Of a stretch of 64,000 nt of DNA, positions 46,057 through 56,238 are shown in pieces. The stretch lies in assembly GCF_029222965.1 (NCBI RefSeq), contig NZ_JARHUD010000002.1:392567-456566 (forward strand), in the 5' to 3' direction. Within the stretch, counting starts at the first letter, position 1. The number at the start of each line of letters is the position of its first letter. The notes below the pieces were generated by a model. It saw nothing but the letters and a program-made list of their open reading frames with translations. It did no database searches and was not told the origin of the DNA. A program made the translations under genes and the position numbers. Source of the DNA: Aquibaculum arenosum. GTDB lineage: Bacteria > Pseudomonadota > Alphaproteobacteria > Kiloniellales > DSM-21159.

Positions 46057-46698
46057 TCAGTTCGCCGGGACGCTCGTTCTTGCCGCCAAGTAGGCGCGGC
46101 ACAGGATCACCAGCTGCTCGCGGATATTGGCCTCCTGCGCCTCGGGCAGGTTGCGCTCGAAAAGATTGCGCACCGTGCCGAAGATCACCGACAGCAGAGT
46201 CGTGTTGACCAGCGCAAGGTCGCTGCCGCCGCCATCCGAGGCACTGGCGAGCATGGCGGCCGTGGCGGCATCCACCCGCCGGGCAAAGGCCTCGAGCAAG
46301 GCCTCGTTGTCCAGCTCGACGGCGGAGCGGTAGAGGGCGCGCGTCACCTCCCTCCGCTCGGTCTTGGCCCGCCAGTAGGCGCTCACCAGTGCCTCGATCA
46401 TCTCCGCGGCAGCAGCGCCCTGCTGTTCCTCGCAGACCGTCTCGATCCTCTCTGCCAGCCTGTCGAGATAGCGCTCGTTCAGGGCGTAGAGCAGTGCCTG
46501 CTTGTGGGGGAAGTACTGGTAGAGGGAGCCGACCGACACTCCGGCGCGCTCGGCGACACGGGTGGTGGTCAAGCGATGGGGGCCGTCGGCCAGCAAAACC
46601 TGAATGGTCGACTCGAAAATGGCGTCCAGGGTCACGAGCGCACGCTGCTGGCGCGGGCTTTTCCGCGGGCTCAGGTGACGGGGCGGCGTCGCGTCCAT
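46057..46698 (-). CDS. TetR family regulator (AcrR type)
   Basis: 213 residues. Helix-turn-helix TTTRVAERAGVSVGSLYQYFPHKQALLYAL is followed by a typical TetR C-terminal ligand domain. It is divergent from an SDR gene starting at 46772 and probably controls it; a partial inverted repeat CGAA...TTCG (46715-46736) lies between them but is weak. The ligand is unknown. Confidence 0.92.
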   Translation of the reverse strand: MDATPPRHLSPRKSPRQQRALVTLDAIFESTIQVLLADGPHRLTTTRVAERAGVSVGSLYQYFPHKQALLYALNERYLDRLAERIETVCEEQQGAAAAEMIEALVSAYWRAKTERREVTRALYRSAVELDNEALLEAFARRVDAATAAMLASASDGGGSDLALVNTTLLSVIFGTVRNLFERNLPEAQEANIREQLVILCRAYLAARTSVPAN

Positions 46699-46771
46699 AG
46701 GCGAATCCTCAAAGCGAACAATCCTTCATATATTCGGTAGAAGCCTAGACCAAGCCCCAAAGGAGCCTTCC

Positions 46772-47500
46772 ATGGCAGACAAACAGTGCATCGCGCTCGT
46801 GACCGGCGCCAACAAGGGCATCGGCCGCGAGATTGCCCGGCAACTGGCGGAGGCCGGCACGAGCGTCCTTCTGGGCGCGCGCGACCCGGAACGCGGCGCG
46901 CAGGCGGCAGCCGAGCTGGCAGCAGCCGGGCTCCGCGTTCGGAGCGTCGAGATCGACCTAACCGACACAGCGAGCATCGCGGCCGCAGCCCAAGTAATTG
47001 CCGCCAAGCAGGGCCGCCTGGACATCCTGGTCAACAACGCTGGGGTCCTCGACGCCGGGGACGGCCCGCCGAGCCAGGCTGCAATCGCCGCCGCACGCCG
47101 GGCCCTGGAAACGAACTTCATCGGCACCCTGGCGGTGACCCAGGCGATGCTGCCGCTTCTGCGCAAATCATTGGCGGGCCGCATCGTCAACCTCGCCACC
47201 ACCCTGGGATCACTGGCGATCAACGGCGACCCTGCCTCGCCCTACTATTCTTCACGCCTGATCGGCTACAACGCCTCCAAGGCGGCGCTCAACATGCTGA
47301 CCGTGCAACTCGCCGCCGAGCTGCGCGACACGCCGATCGTGGTGAACTCCGTGTGCCCCGGCTTCGTGCAGACCGACCTCACCGGCCACAGGGGCTTTAT
47401 GACCCCCGAAGAGGGCGCAAGACTGCCCATCGCCTACGCCCTGGGCGAGAGGACGGGCTCCGGACACTTCGTCGAGCCGGAGGGTGAAACGCCATGGTGA
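46772..47500 (+). CDS. SDR family oxidoreductase (carbonyl reductase-like)
   Basis: 242 residues. The cofactor motif TGANKGIGREIARQLAEAG and VNNAGVLDAGDGP are the forms of carbonyl-reductase-like short-chain dehydrogenases. The catalytic Ser is in NLATTLGSLAING and the Tyr-x3-Lys is in IGYNASKAALNML. NADP preference is likely but not proven. ATG 46772 follows AAAGGAG. It is transcribed away from the TetR gene that may regulate it, and the substrate is unknown. Confidence 0.92.
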   Translation: MADKQCIALVTGANKGIGREIARQLAEAGTSVLLGARDPERGAQAAAELAAAGLRVRSVEIDLTDTASIAAAAQVIAAKQGRLDILVNNAGVLDAGDGPPSQAAIAAARRALETNFIGTLAVTQAMLPLLRKSLAGRIVNLATTLGSLAINGDPASPYYSSRLIGYNASKAALNMLTVQLAAELRDTPIVVNSVCPGFVQTDLTGHRGFMTPEEGARLPIAYALGERTGSGHFVEPEGETPW

Positions 47501-47681
47501 GGCGGTATCTTCGTCGCCCCCGCGCCGTCGCCGCGGCGGCTTCGCGATAGATCAACACTTGTGATTGATGCGGCTCGCCAGAACCTCATGCGGGAGGGGG
47601 CTCGCACGCCTTGCTGCTGCCCTTGGAACCTAGTTCCTCTACAGGCAGTTATTCTTAGGTATTCTTTCACATACAGGGTCT

Positions 47682-47999
47682 TTGAGGTGGAACTTAAGTC
47701 TAACATCCACCGCAGCGACAGCGGCTTGTCAGGCGTGCCATATGGAAGACGGCAGAGGCGATCAGGGTGCAGGAGCTCATCCGCCCTTAGCCGAAAATCC
47801 CAGAATGAACTCCAAGCATTTCCTAGCCGGGGTCATTCTAACCGGTTATCACGGGATGCCGCGGTTCGGTGACATGATGTCAGATGAACAAGTTGCCGCC
47901 GTAACGAACTATGTGCGCAGCCATTTCGGCAATGACTATTCTGATCCAATCACTGCCGCAGAAGTTAGAGCCTTGCGCCCACCGGAGGACGAAGAGTAA
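47682..47999 (+). pseudogene. cytochrome c domain fragment without signal peptide
   Basis: 105 residues. The haem attachment site is CQACH with the following MEDGRGDQGAGAHPPLAENP and an axial methionine in GYHGMPRFGDMMSDEQVAAV, the single c-haem domain of class I cytochromes such as those of dehydrogenase electron-transfer subunits. Cytochromes c must be exported for haem attachment, yet no signal peptide lies upstream: the first residues (MRWNLSLTSTAATAA) are not hydrophobic. The preceding 180 bases (47501-47681) hold no gene I can identify. The simplest reading is a 5'-truncated gene. An alternative is a frameshifted signal sequence upstream. Confidence 0.6.
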
Positions 48000-48182
48000 C
48001 CGCTCTCACTGCGGCGCTGGCCCCCTGGTGGTGAAGAGAGTAGCTGCGCCGCCAGGCTTATCGGCGCAGTAATGGGCTCACCTGATTGATGATCATGGCT
48101 GCCGCCCAATCCGGCAGACGGCGGCCGCTCTCTAGCCGCCACGGCCACTTCGATGCGCTGCAACTTCAACAGGAGACATCCG

Positions 48183-48671
48183 ATGAACGCGCTGAAGCCC
48201 TTCCTCTTGGCCGCTATGGCCACAGGCGGCCTGACGGTTTCGGCCACGGCCCAGGACCTCCATTTCCAGCTTCCCGAAGTCTGCAGCTCCTCCCTCCCGG
48301 TCTCAGATGGACACGACGGCCATGGCAGCCACGACGGCCATGATCATGGCGGTGAGCAGCATGACCCGGGTACCTCATCCACCGCTATGAGCGCCCACGA
48401 CAGCGAAAGCCTGCCGGAACACGTCCGGGAGAACATGCGCCGGATGGACATCACCGTACCCGCCATGCATGCCGGCATGATGATCGAGGATGCCGACATT
48501 GCCTTCGCCTGCGCCATGATCCCCCACCACCAGGGCGCCATCGACATGGCGGAAGTGCTACTGGAGCATGGAGAGGACCCGCAGATGCGCGCCCTCGCCG
48601 AGGAGATCATCGAAACGCAGGCCGACGAGATCGAGCAGATGAAAAAGTGGCTCGAAGCGCAAACGAACTAG
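48183..48671 (+). CDS. DUF305 protein with His-rich linker (CopM-like)
   Basis: 162 residues. A signal peptide (FLLAAMATGGLTVSATA) exports it. Residues about 42-62 are a His/Gly/Asp-rich stretch (DGHDGHGSHDGHDHGGEQH) that should bind metal. The C-terminal DUF305 domain has paired methionine and histidine motifs: MHAGMMIEDADIAFACAMIPHHQGAIDMAE. Related CopM in cyanobacteria binds copper. A role in copper or silver handling in the periplasm is inferred from these motifs. ATG 48183 has AGGAG seven bases upstream; the frame is open to 48153. Confidence 0.9.
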   Translation: MNALKPFLLAAMATGGLTVSATAQDLHFQLPEVCSSSLPVSDGHDGHGSHDGHDHGGEQHDPGTSSTAMSAHDSESLPEHVRENMRRMDITVPAMHAGMMIEDADIAFACAMIPHHQGAIDMAEVLLEHGEDPQMRALAEEIIETQADEIEQMKKWLEAQTN

Positions 48672-48866
48672 ACCCGGTTCCTCAGTAAATGCGCCCTGAG
48701 GCCGGCGCGATCAGGACCTATTGGCTGTGGCCCGGATCGCGTCGTCGGCTGCGCCTTCTCACGATGACGGCGAAGGTACTGCCCTCTTCCACAAGCTCCT
48801 CCCTCGACTCGTCGCCGCGAAGTGGGGAAGCAGCTTGCGAGGCGACCGCAGGCCGCGTCGGGGCCG

Positions 48867-49958
48867 TCACACCCCCACCTCCTCAAGCAGAGGATAGTCA
48901 GTGTAGCCCTCAGCACCCACGCCGTAGAAGGTCGCGGGGTCCGGCCGGTTGTAGGGAGCGCCGCTGGCCAGGCGCCGGACCAGGTCGGGGTTGGCGAGGA
49001 AGGGTACGCCGAAGGCCACCAGGTCGGCATCGCCCTTGGCGAGCACCGCCTCGGCGGCAGCGCGAGCGAAGCCGCCATTGACGATGATCGGGCCGGCGAA
49101 GCGCGCACGGGCGAAGGCCGAGACGTCGTCGATCTGCACCGGCCCCGCATCGAAGGATGCCTTGTTGGGCCGGACGACGTGAAGGTAGCCGAGGCGGCGC
49201 TCCGCAAGGGCGCGGATGAGGTAGTCGTAGGTGGCGGGCCGATCGCGTCCCGCCATGCCGTAGTGCACGCCGGCCGGCGAAAGCCGAACGCCCACATGGG
49301 CCTCATCCCAGGCGGCGATGACCGCCTCCACCACTTCCAGGGTGAGACGGGCACGCTTCTCGATGGAGCCGCCGTAGGCGTCGCTCCGCCGGTTCGAGCC
49401 CTCCTCCAGGAACTGCTGAAGCAGGTAACCATTGGCGGCGTGAATCTCGACGCCGTCGAAGCCGGCGGAACGCGCATTTCGCGCGGCCTGCGCGAAGTCC
49501 TCGACGATGCCGGGAAGCTCCTCGGTCTGCAGTTCCCGCGGCGTCGTGAAGGGCACGCGACCGCTGGGTAGAAAAAAGTCTCCCGCGGCGGCAAGGGGCG
49601 AAGGGGCGACCGGTGCCTTGCCACCCAGGATCGCCGGATGGGACACGCGGCCCGGATGCCAGATCTGGTTGACGATCCTGCCGCCGGCGGCATGGACGGC
49701 GTCGGTGATCCTGCGCCAGGCCGCGACCTGGGCGTCATTGTAGATGCCAGGCGCGCGGAGGATGCCGTGCGCCGCCTCGGAGATCCGGCTACACTCGGTG
49801 ATGATGAGGCCCGCCTCGGCGCGCTGGACGTAGTAGTCACGCATGAGGTCCGTGGGCACCCCCTCTTCGGTGGCGCGGGTGCGGGTCATGGGGGCCATGA
49901 CGATGCGGTTGGGCAGCGCCAGGCCCTTCAGGTCGAATGGCTCGAAGAGATTTCTCAT
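48867..49958 (-). CDS. Old Yellow Enzyme family alkene reductase (NemA-like)
   Basis: 363 residues. FMN-binding TIM barrel of the OYE type: the NRIVMAPMTRTRA start, QIWHPGRVSHP, the substrate-binding HxxN in EIHAANGYLLQQFL, and SIEKRARLTLEVVEA. Members reduce activated C=C bonds of enones, maleimides and nitro compounds with NAD(P)H. The frame is open to 50144, but ATG 49958 matches the family start. It is divergent from a LysR regulator, with 185 bases between, in a familiar regulator/enzyme arrangement. A longer frame overlapping the end belongs to an antisense shadow. Confidence 0.93.
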   Translation of the reverse strand: MRNLFEPFDLKGLALPNRIVMAPMTRTRATEEGVPTDLMRDYYVQRAEAGLIITECSRISEAAHGILRAPGIYNDAQVAAWRRITDAVHAAGGRIVNQIWHPGRVSHPAILGGKAPVAPSPLAAAGDFFLPSGRVPFTTPRELQTEELPGIVEDFAQAARNARSAGFDGVEIHAANGYLLQQFLEEGSNRRSDAYGGSIEKRARLTLEVVEAVIAAWDEAHVGVRLSPAGVHYGMAGRDRPATYDYLIRALAERRLGYLHVVRPNKASFDAGPVQIDDVSAFARARFAGPIIVNGGFARAAAEAVLAKGDADLVAFGVPFLANPDLVRRLASGAPYNRPDPATFYGVGAEGYTDYPLLEEVGV

Positions 49959-50143
49959 GATGCTCTTCCCTGCTGTGACTGGATTGCCTGGGGCCAGCGC
50001 CTCGCTAGCCTCGACGACCGCTCGGCCGGTGGGGCCATGACGTCGGGCGAGGCAGTGCGTGCTGACCATGACGTCAAGTTCGCGCTTCTCGCCGCGATGC
50101 AGTAGCCCTCTTGTGCGGACAGCTCTGTGCAGGAAATGGAACA

Positions 50144-51052
50144 ATGGCGAAGGTCGACCTGAACCATCTGAAGGTCTTCGCGCGGGTCGCCCGGCTCGGG
50201 AGCTTCTCGGCCGCCGCGCGCGAGCTGGGCATGCCGCGCTCCAGCGTCAGCCGCGCAGTGGCGGCGCTCGAGGAAGCCCTCGGCACCCGCTTGCTGCAGC
50301 GCACCACCCGGGCTGTGGTGCTCACGGAGGCGGGCGCGGCACTTTATCGCCGGTCGGCCGAGGCGATCGCGGAGCTGTCAGAGGCGCTGGACTACATGGA
50401 GGGTCTTGGCGGCCGTCCCGCGGGGCCGCTGCGCGTCAGCGCCGGGATCGGGCTCGGCATCAAGGTTCTGGCGGAGCACTTGCCGGCCTTCCTCGAACGC
50501 TATCCGGATATCGAAGTGGATCTGCACCTCGAAAGCCAAAGGGTGGACCTGATATCGGAGCGCATCGACGTGGCGCTCCGCTTCGGCGACCTGCCGGACT
50601 CCAGCCTCGTCGCGATAAGGCTGGGGGTGCTCGATCGGCTTCTCTGCGCCGCGCCCAGCTATCTCTCCCGCTACGGAACGCCCGAGCACCCCGAAGATCT
50701 TGTCAAGCATCGCCTGCTGGACATGCCGACGCCCGACCACCGTCCGAGGCGGTGGCAGTTCAATGGTCCGGATGGCATGGTGCTCCTCGACCTGCGTCCT
50801 ACCACCACGGTCGACGAGATCCTGACACTGCACAAGCTGGTCCGGGGCGGCGCCGGGATCGGTGACCTTTCGCGCTACCTTTGCGAAGAGGATCTCGAAG
50901 CCGGGCGGCTGGTGCAGGTACTGCCCCAATGGAGCCTCCCGCCCGTGCCTCTCTCCCTCTTGTTCCCCAGCCGGCGGGAGCTTGCGCCCGCCGTGCGCGC
51001 CTTCGTGGATTTCATGCGCGAGATCGAACCCCTGGCGCCCTGGCATAAGTGA
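50144..51052 (+). CDS. LysR family transcriptional regulator
   Basis: 302 residues. The winged helix N-terminus is HLKVFARVARLGSFSAAARELG followed by RSSVSRAVAALEEALGTRLLQRTTR, and the C-terminal substrate domain of periplasmic-binding-protein fold follows. ATG 50144 is chosen (AGGAA upstream) over an extension at 50111. It is divergent from the OYE gene and probably activates or represses it, with the inducer likely an electrophile, though this is inferred only from gene order. Confidence 0.94.
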   Translation: MAKVDLNHLKVFARVARLGSFSAAARELGMPRSSVSRAVAALEEALGTRLLQRTTRAVVLTEAGAALYRRSAEAIAELSEALDYMEGLGGRPAGPLRVSAGIGLGIKVLAEHLPAFLERYPDIEVDLHLESQRVDLISERIDVALRFGDLPDSSLVAIRLGVLDRLLCAAPSYLSRYGTPEHPEDLVKHRLLDMPTPDHRPRRWQFNGPDGMVLLDLRPTTTVDEILTLHKLVRGGAGIGDLSRYLCEEDLEAGRLVQVLPQWSLPPVPLSLLFPSRRELAPAVRAFVDFMREIEPLAPWHK

Positions 51053-51071
51053 AGGCCTGCTCGCCCCCGCC

Positions 51072-51782
51072 TTAACGGATCAGCGCTCGGTACAAGGTGT
51101 CGTGATCCACCACCTTGCCTGTCTCGTCCATGACACGCATGGCATCGGCAGAGATCTCGTCGATCACCACCACCTCCGCCTCCACGAGACCAAGTTCGAT
51201 CTTCATGTCGATCAGGGTGAGGTCCTTGTCACGCAGGTCGGCTTCGACGAGGCGACAGACGCGGCGGGTGAGCTCCCTGGCCTGCTCGAGGTGAAGCGGG
51301 CCGAGAAGTCCGAGCGCGAGGATGGTGTCTTCGTTGATCAGGGGGTCACCGCGCTCATCATCCTTGAGGGTGATCTCGACAAGGTAGTCGAGCTTGCCCT
51401 CGGCATCTCGAATGTAGCGCTGGTAGCGACGCAGGAAACTGCCCCAGGGCCGGGTGCGGCAGATGAACTCGAAGCCACCCGTGCCATGGATATCCTTGCC
51501 CAACGGCGCAGCGCGGCGCACCTCCATGCTGCCCTTCTCGAGATCGGCGCCCACGAAGTGGGTGGGGATCCCCGCGGCCTGGAGACGCTGGAAGAAATGC
51601 TGGGTCATGGCCAGCGACTTCCGGCCCTTGCCCTCGACCTGGCCGATGACGCTGTTGGCGCCGGGGTCGATGACGCCCCCCTCCCCGGTCACGTCGTCCT
51701 TAAAGACGAGGAGGACGTTGCCGTTGGCCAGGGCGTAGACATCCTTGGTCTTGCCCGAATAGATCTTTTCGCTGCTGCTCAT
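51072..51782 (-). CDS. purC: phosphoribosylaminoimidazole-succinocarboxamide synthase
   Basis: 236 residues from ATG 51782 (GTG 51806 is also in frame and possible). SAICAR synthase joins aspartate to CAIR in purine synthesis. Segments: EKIYSGKTKDVYAL, VLLVFKDDVTGEGGVIDPG, the GTGGFEFICRTRPWGSFLRRY middle part and LTLIDMKIELG. The sequence style, with DDVTGEGGVIDPGAN, resembles what I recall of the Firmicutes-type PurC more than the common proteobacterial one; it may be a second copy. It lies convergent to the LysR gene and next to an orphan guaA 3' end, both acting in purine synthesis. Confidence 0.9.
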   Translation of the reverse strand: MSSSEKIYSGKTKDVYALANGNVLLVFKDDVTGEGGVIDPGANSVIGQVEGKGRKSLAMTQHFFQRLQAAGIPTHFVGADLEKGSMEVRRAAPLGKDIHGTGGFEFICRTRPWGSFLRRYQRYIRDAEGKLDYLVEITLKDDERGDPLINEDTILALGLLGPLHLEQARELTRRVCRLVEADLRDKDLTLIDMKIELGLVEAEVVVIDEISADAMRVMDETGKVVDHDTLYRALIR

Positions 51783-51849
51783 CGCTTCACTTGCTGGTAG
51801 TTCCACCTACCCCTTCCGGGGCAAAGAGCGTCCCGCCACCCCCTCACTC

Positions 51850-52334
51850 TCACTCCCACTCAATCGTCCCCGGTGGCTTGCTGGTCACGTCGTAGACCAC
51901 GCGGTTGATGCCGCGCACCTCGTTGATGATGCGGGTCGCCACGGCGGAGAGGAAGGCGTGGTCGAAGGGGTAGGAGTCGGCGGTCATGCCGTCGGTGGAG
52001 GTGACGGCGCGGAGCGCGCAGACCTTGTCGTAGGAGCGGGCGTCGCCCATCACGCCGACGGTGCGCACCGGCAAGAGCACGGCGAAGGCCTGCCAGATGG
52101 CGTCGTAGAGGCCGGCTTTGCGGATCTCCTCGAGGTAGATGGCGTCGGCCTTGCGCAGTATCTCGCAATCCTCGCGCGTCACCTCGCCGGGGATGCGGAT
52201 GGCCAGGCCCGGCCCCGGGAAAGGGTGGCGGCCGACCAGCGTCTCCGGCAGGCCGAGCTCGCGGCCGAGATCGCGCACCTCGTCCTTGAAGAGCTCGCGC
52301 AAGGGCTCGACCAGGGCCATACGCATGCGCTCGG
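51850..52334 (-). repeat. 485-bp direct repeat, copy 1 (guaA 3' end)
   Basis: Aligns gap-free to 54332-54816 at an offset of 2482 bases. My hand count gives about 31 mismatches (about 93-94% identity), nearly all at third codon positions. Homology begins exactly at the stop codon and ends at the ERMRM codons. Together with copy 2 it brackets the thiolase/DUF35 cassette. Confidence 0.9.
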
Positions 52335-52340
52335 CCAGCC
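51850..52340 (-). pseudogene. orphan 3' fragment of guaA (GMP synthase C-terminus)
   Basis: From the stop codon (complement of 51850-51852) the reading frame encodes the last 161 residues of GMP synthase (from [15 protein letters not shown] to the final GTIEWE), then loses homology upstream at about 52334. Compared with the intact guaA at 54332-55882 it aligns without gaps at a fixed offset of 2482 bases for 485 bp. The two have about 31 base differences, but the proteins differ at one position (Leu versus Met). A frame from 52416 could produce a 188-residue protein, but it lacks the ATPase and amidotransferase domains. It sits next to purC. Confidence 0.9.
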
Positions 52341-52402
52341 TGCCGCGGCGGCGCGGATTTTGTCCGTGGAGATCGGAAGGCGCATTTCTTCTTATGACCT
52401 TG

Positions 52403-52416
52403 TTGACATGAGTCAA
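52403..52416. promoter_or_regulatory. inverted repeat upstream of the thiolase gene
   Basis: TTGAC (52403-52407), four bases, GTCAA (52412-52416) is a perfect 5-bp inverted repeat; TTGACA within it could double as a -35 box. No clear -10 follows at the usual spacing. It is the only regulatory-looking element in the 220 bases between the guaA fragment and the thiolase start. Confidence 0.35.
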
Positions 52417-52566
52417 TGCATGGGCGCCCAGCCGAGGCTCACGCTAATCCATGCGCTATTCCATGCTACCGGAGCGGTTCAGGTGTCATGCTGGAATGAA
52501 TTTCGTGGAAGTTAAGCTCGCCGCCATTGCCACGCAAAGGCGGCAGGCCATGAAAGGGGTTGTCTT

Positions 52567-53847
52567 ATGACAGGAAAATTGCGGGAACGAATTGCAATAT
52601 CGGGCGTCGGCTGCTCGCGCTTCGGTGATCTGCTTGAGACGCCCGAGCTCAAGGGCACCTCGATCCAGGAGTTGACGGCGCGTGCGGTCAAGGAGGCGCT
52701 CGATGACGCTGGGTTGACCGGGCAGGACGTCGATGCGGTATTCGCCGGCAATGCGATGGTGCACAGTTCGCAGGTGCCCGGCACCTATTCGCAGCTGTCA
52801 AAGTGGACGGGCACCCAGTTCAAGGCCGGCGTCCATTTCGAGGCGCAATGTTCGACCACCAATGTCGGCGCGGCGCTCGCCGCAATGGCGGTCGCGGCCG
52901 GCGTCTACGATACCGTACTAGTCTACGGGTTGGAGACCACACGGACCAAAGTAAAAGATTTCAGTCCCTACGAGCGCGAACCGGTGTCGCACCAGCAGAC
53001 GTGGCTGTGGACCGACATGGCGGTCAACCAGGCCTATGGCGTGCCGCAGGGCTACGACATCTTTTCGACCTATAACGGTCTGGTCGCGCTGGGCTACTGC
53101 CGCAAATACGGCATGTCGATCGAGGACTTCGATCGCAGCATGTTCGAGCTATGCAAGACTCGGCGTCTGCACGGTTCGATGAATCCCAAGGCCAACATCC
53201 AGGAAAAGCTCGAAGACCGCGCCAAGAGGGAAGGCTTCTCCGATCCGTTCGACTATTGGCGGTCCGACGAGCACAATCCCTTCGTCGCCTGGCCGTCACG
53301 GTTGCTCAGCCTGGTGACGACCGCCGACGGCGCGTCGGCCATGGTGATCACCCGCGCCGATCTGGCCAAGGGCGGCAAGTCGCCGCCGGTCGAACTCAAA
53401 GGCTTCGGCATCAGCTACAGCGACCTGCCCTGGTACGGCGAAGACCCGACATATTGGGAGTTCGACCGCCGCGCGATCGATACCGCTTTCGAGATGGCCG
53501 GCATCAAACCTGCCGATATCGACTACCTGCATACCCACGACTGCTCGCACATATCCGGGATCTGCACCGCCGAGGCGACCGGCTACCTCGAACCCGGCGA
53601 GGGACTGAACGCAGCGCGCGACGGGCGGCTGCGATTTGACGGCGACCGGCCGATGTCGACCCACGGCGGTCGCCACGCCTTCGGCCATGCGTGGGGTGCC
53701 AGCGCTGGCACCGATACCTATGAGGCCGTCCTGCAAATGCGGGGCCAAGCCGGGCCGCGGCAAATCAAGAAGCAGCCGGAGATCTCCGTCATCCACACGC
53801 ACGGCTACGCCATGATCGGCACCGTCGTCGTTCTAGGGAGCATTTGA
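52567..53847 (+). CDS. thiolase family protein (SCP-x/lipid-transfer type)
   Basis: 426 residues. Landmarks of non-decarboxylating thiolases of the SCP-x group are ISGVGCSRFGD at the start, the nucleophilic cysteine in FEAQCSTTNVGAALAAM, the HDCSH and HGGRHAFGHAWGASAG histidines and HTHGYAMIGTVVVLG at the end. Reaction class: Claisen condensation or thiolytic cleavage of acyl-CoA; the substrate is unknown. It starts with ATG 52567 after AAAGGGG, and its stop is one base from the start of a DUF35 protein, a partner commonly paired with such thiolases. The pair lies between the two guaA repeats and may be imported DNA. Confidence 0.88.
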   Translation: MTGKLRERIAISGVGCSRFGDLLETPELKGTSIQELTARAVKEALDDAGLTGQDVDAVFAGNAMVHSSQVPGTYSQLSKWTGTQFKAGVHFEAQCSTTNVGAALAAMAVAAGVYDTVLVYGLETTRTKVKDFSPYEREPVSHQQTWLWTDMAVNQAYGVPQGYDIFSTYNGLVALGYCRKYGMSIEDFDRSMFELCKTRRLHGSMNPKANIQEKLEDRAKREGFSDPFDYWRSDEHNPFVAWPSRLLSLVTTADGASAMVITRADLAKGGKSPPVELKGFGISYSDLPWYGEDPTYWEFDRRAIDTAFEMAGIKPADIDYLHTHDCSHISGICTAEATGYLEPGEGLNAARDGRLRFDGDRPMSTHGGRHAFGHAWGASAGTDTYEAVLQMRGQAGPRQIKKQPEISVIHTHGYAMIGTVVVLGSI

Positions 53848-53848
53848 C

Positions 53849-54268
53849 ATGTCGACCGTTTCCGAACAGCCGAGCGCCATCCGCTCCTACTACGAAGGCC
53901 TTTCCGAAGGCGTCTTTCGGGCTATCACTTGCAAAGTCTGCGGCGGTTACACCTTCCCGCCAACCGGTTGTTGCGAAACTTGCGGCAGTTGGGACGTGAT
54001 CCCGGTCGAACTCAGCGGCGACGCCACGCTTCTTCTAGCATCGCACAACATTTCGCCGGCCTGCCATCCGCGGTTCGAGAAGATCGCGCCTTATGTCTAC
54101 GGCCATATCCGACTGAAGGAGGGGCCGATTGTCCAGGCGATCATTCTCGGCGTCGATCCGACACCGCAGGCGCTCAAAGCCCTGTTCGAGTGTGGCCCTG
54201 TTCCGCTGAAGGCGGAGACGCTGCAGATGGACGATCTCCCTGTCCTGGCATACCGGATCGTCAGCTGA
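53849..54268 (+). CDS. Zn-ribbon OB-fold protein (DUF35)
   Basis: 139 residues. The N-terminal rubredoxin-like zinc ribbon has CKVCGG and CCETCGSWD, and an OB-fold follows (ELSGDATLLLASHNI and YVYGHIRLKEGPIVQAI). DUF35 proteins form tight complexes with SCP-x type thiolases and acyl-CoA binding partners, shuttling acyl-CoA substrates. It lies one base after the thiolase stop. Nothing else is in the cassette, so a dehydratase or hydratase partner would be elsewhere. Confidence 0.9.
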   Translation: MSTVSEQPSAIRSYYEGLSEGVFRAITCKVCGGYTFPPTGCCETCGSWDVIPVELSGDATLLLASHNISPACHPRFEKIAPYVYGHIRLKEGPIVQAIILGVDPTPQALKALFECGPVPLKAETLQMDDLPVLAYRIVS

Positions 54269-54331
54269 CAAGACCGCGCAAGAAACGACGCGAGCGGAAG
54301 CAAGGGTATTGTGCCCCTGCTGCCCAGCGCA

Positions 54332-55882
<1,551 letters not shown>

Positions 55883-55992
55883 GGGGCTAAATAGCCGATT
55901 CCGCCCCCCAAGTCAGCTACGCGAGTCAGTGTCTCTCAGGGCAGTGATTCGAGTGCCTTGGCAGACGGGGGCGGGCCCGCCATGCTGCGGTC

Positions 55993-56238
55993 ATGCTGGA
56001 ACCCTGGATGGCCTGGACGATCCTGATCCTCGGCTGGGTGCTGCCGATGCTGCACATCGGCTTTGCGCCTGGTGGGGGCTCCTGGCGGCCGCCGCCGGGC
56101 AGCGGCTGTCCGCTGGGCCCACGCGTCGGCTGGCTGGTACTGGTGCTGCTCACCGGGCCGCTGGGCTGGCTGGCCTTCTGGCGCACCCGGCGACGGATGG
56201 CGGGGCGGCATATGGCGGGGCGCGACCTCAAGTCTTGA
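55993..56238 (+). CDS. small membrane protein, unknown function
   Basis: 81 residues with two hydrophobic segments (about 8-25, WTILILGWVLPMLHIGF, and about 46-64, GWLVLVLLTGPLGWLAFW) and a basic C-terminal tail. No ribosome binding site is strong, and I do not recognise a family. It overlaps the tail of the DUF1192 gene on the opposite strand by 11 bases. It may be real because the hydrophobic pattern is consistent, but confidence is limited. Confidence 0.5.
   Translation: MLEPWMAWTILILGWVLPMLHIGFAPGGGSWRPPPGSGCPLGPRVGWLVLVLLTGPLGWLAFWRTRRRMAGRHMAGRDLKS

Noticed and set aside
48668..49840. 390-codon minus-strand frame overlapping the OYE gene
   Set aside because: It is an alternate frame of the OYE gene with low-complexity Arg/Ser/Pro composition; the OYE frame has full family motifs.
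51850..52416. guaA fragment as a functional 188-residue gene
   Set aside because: It lacks the amidotransferase and ATP domains, and the residues upstream of the homology are unrelated. I keep it as a pseudogene, though expression of the dimerisation domain is not excluded.
52341..54331. Integrative element with integrase and short att repeats at the guaA 3' end
   Set aside because: No integrase gene is present and the repeat is 485 bp and diverged, unlike a short att core. Recombination with foreign DNA fits better.
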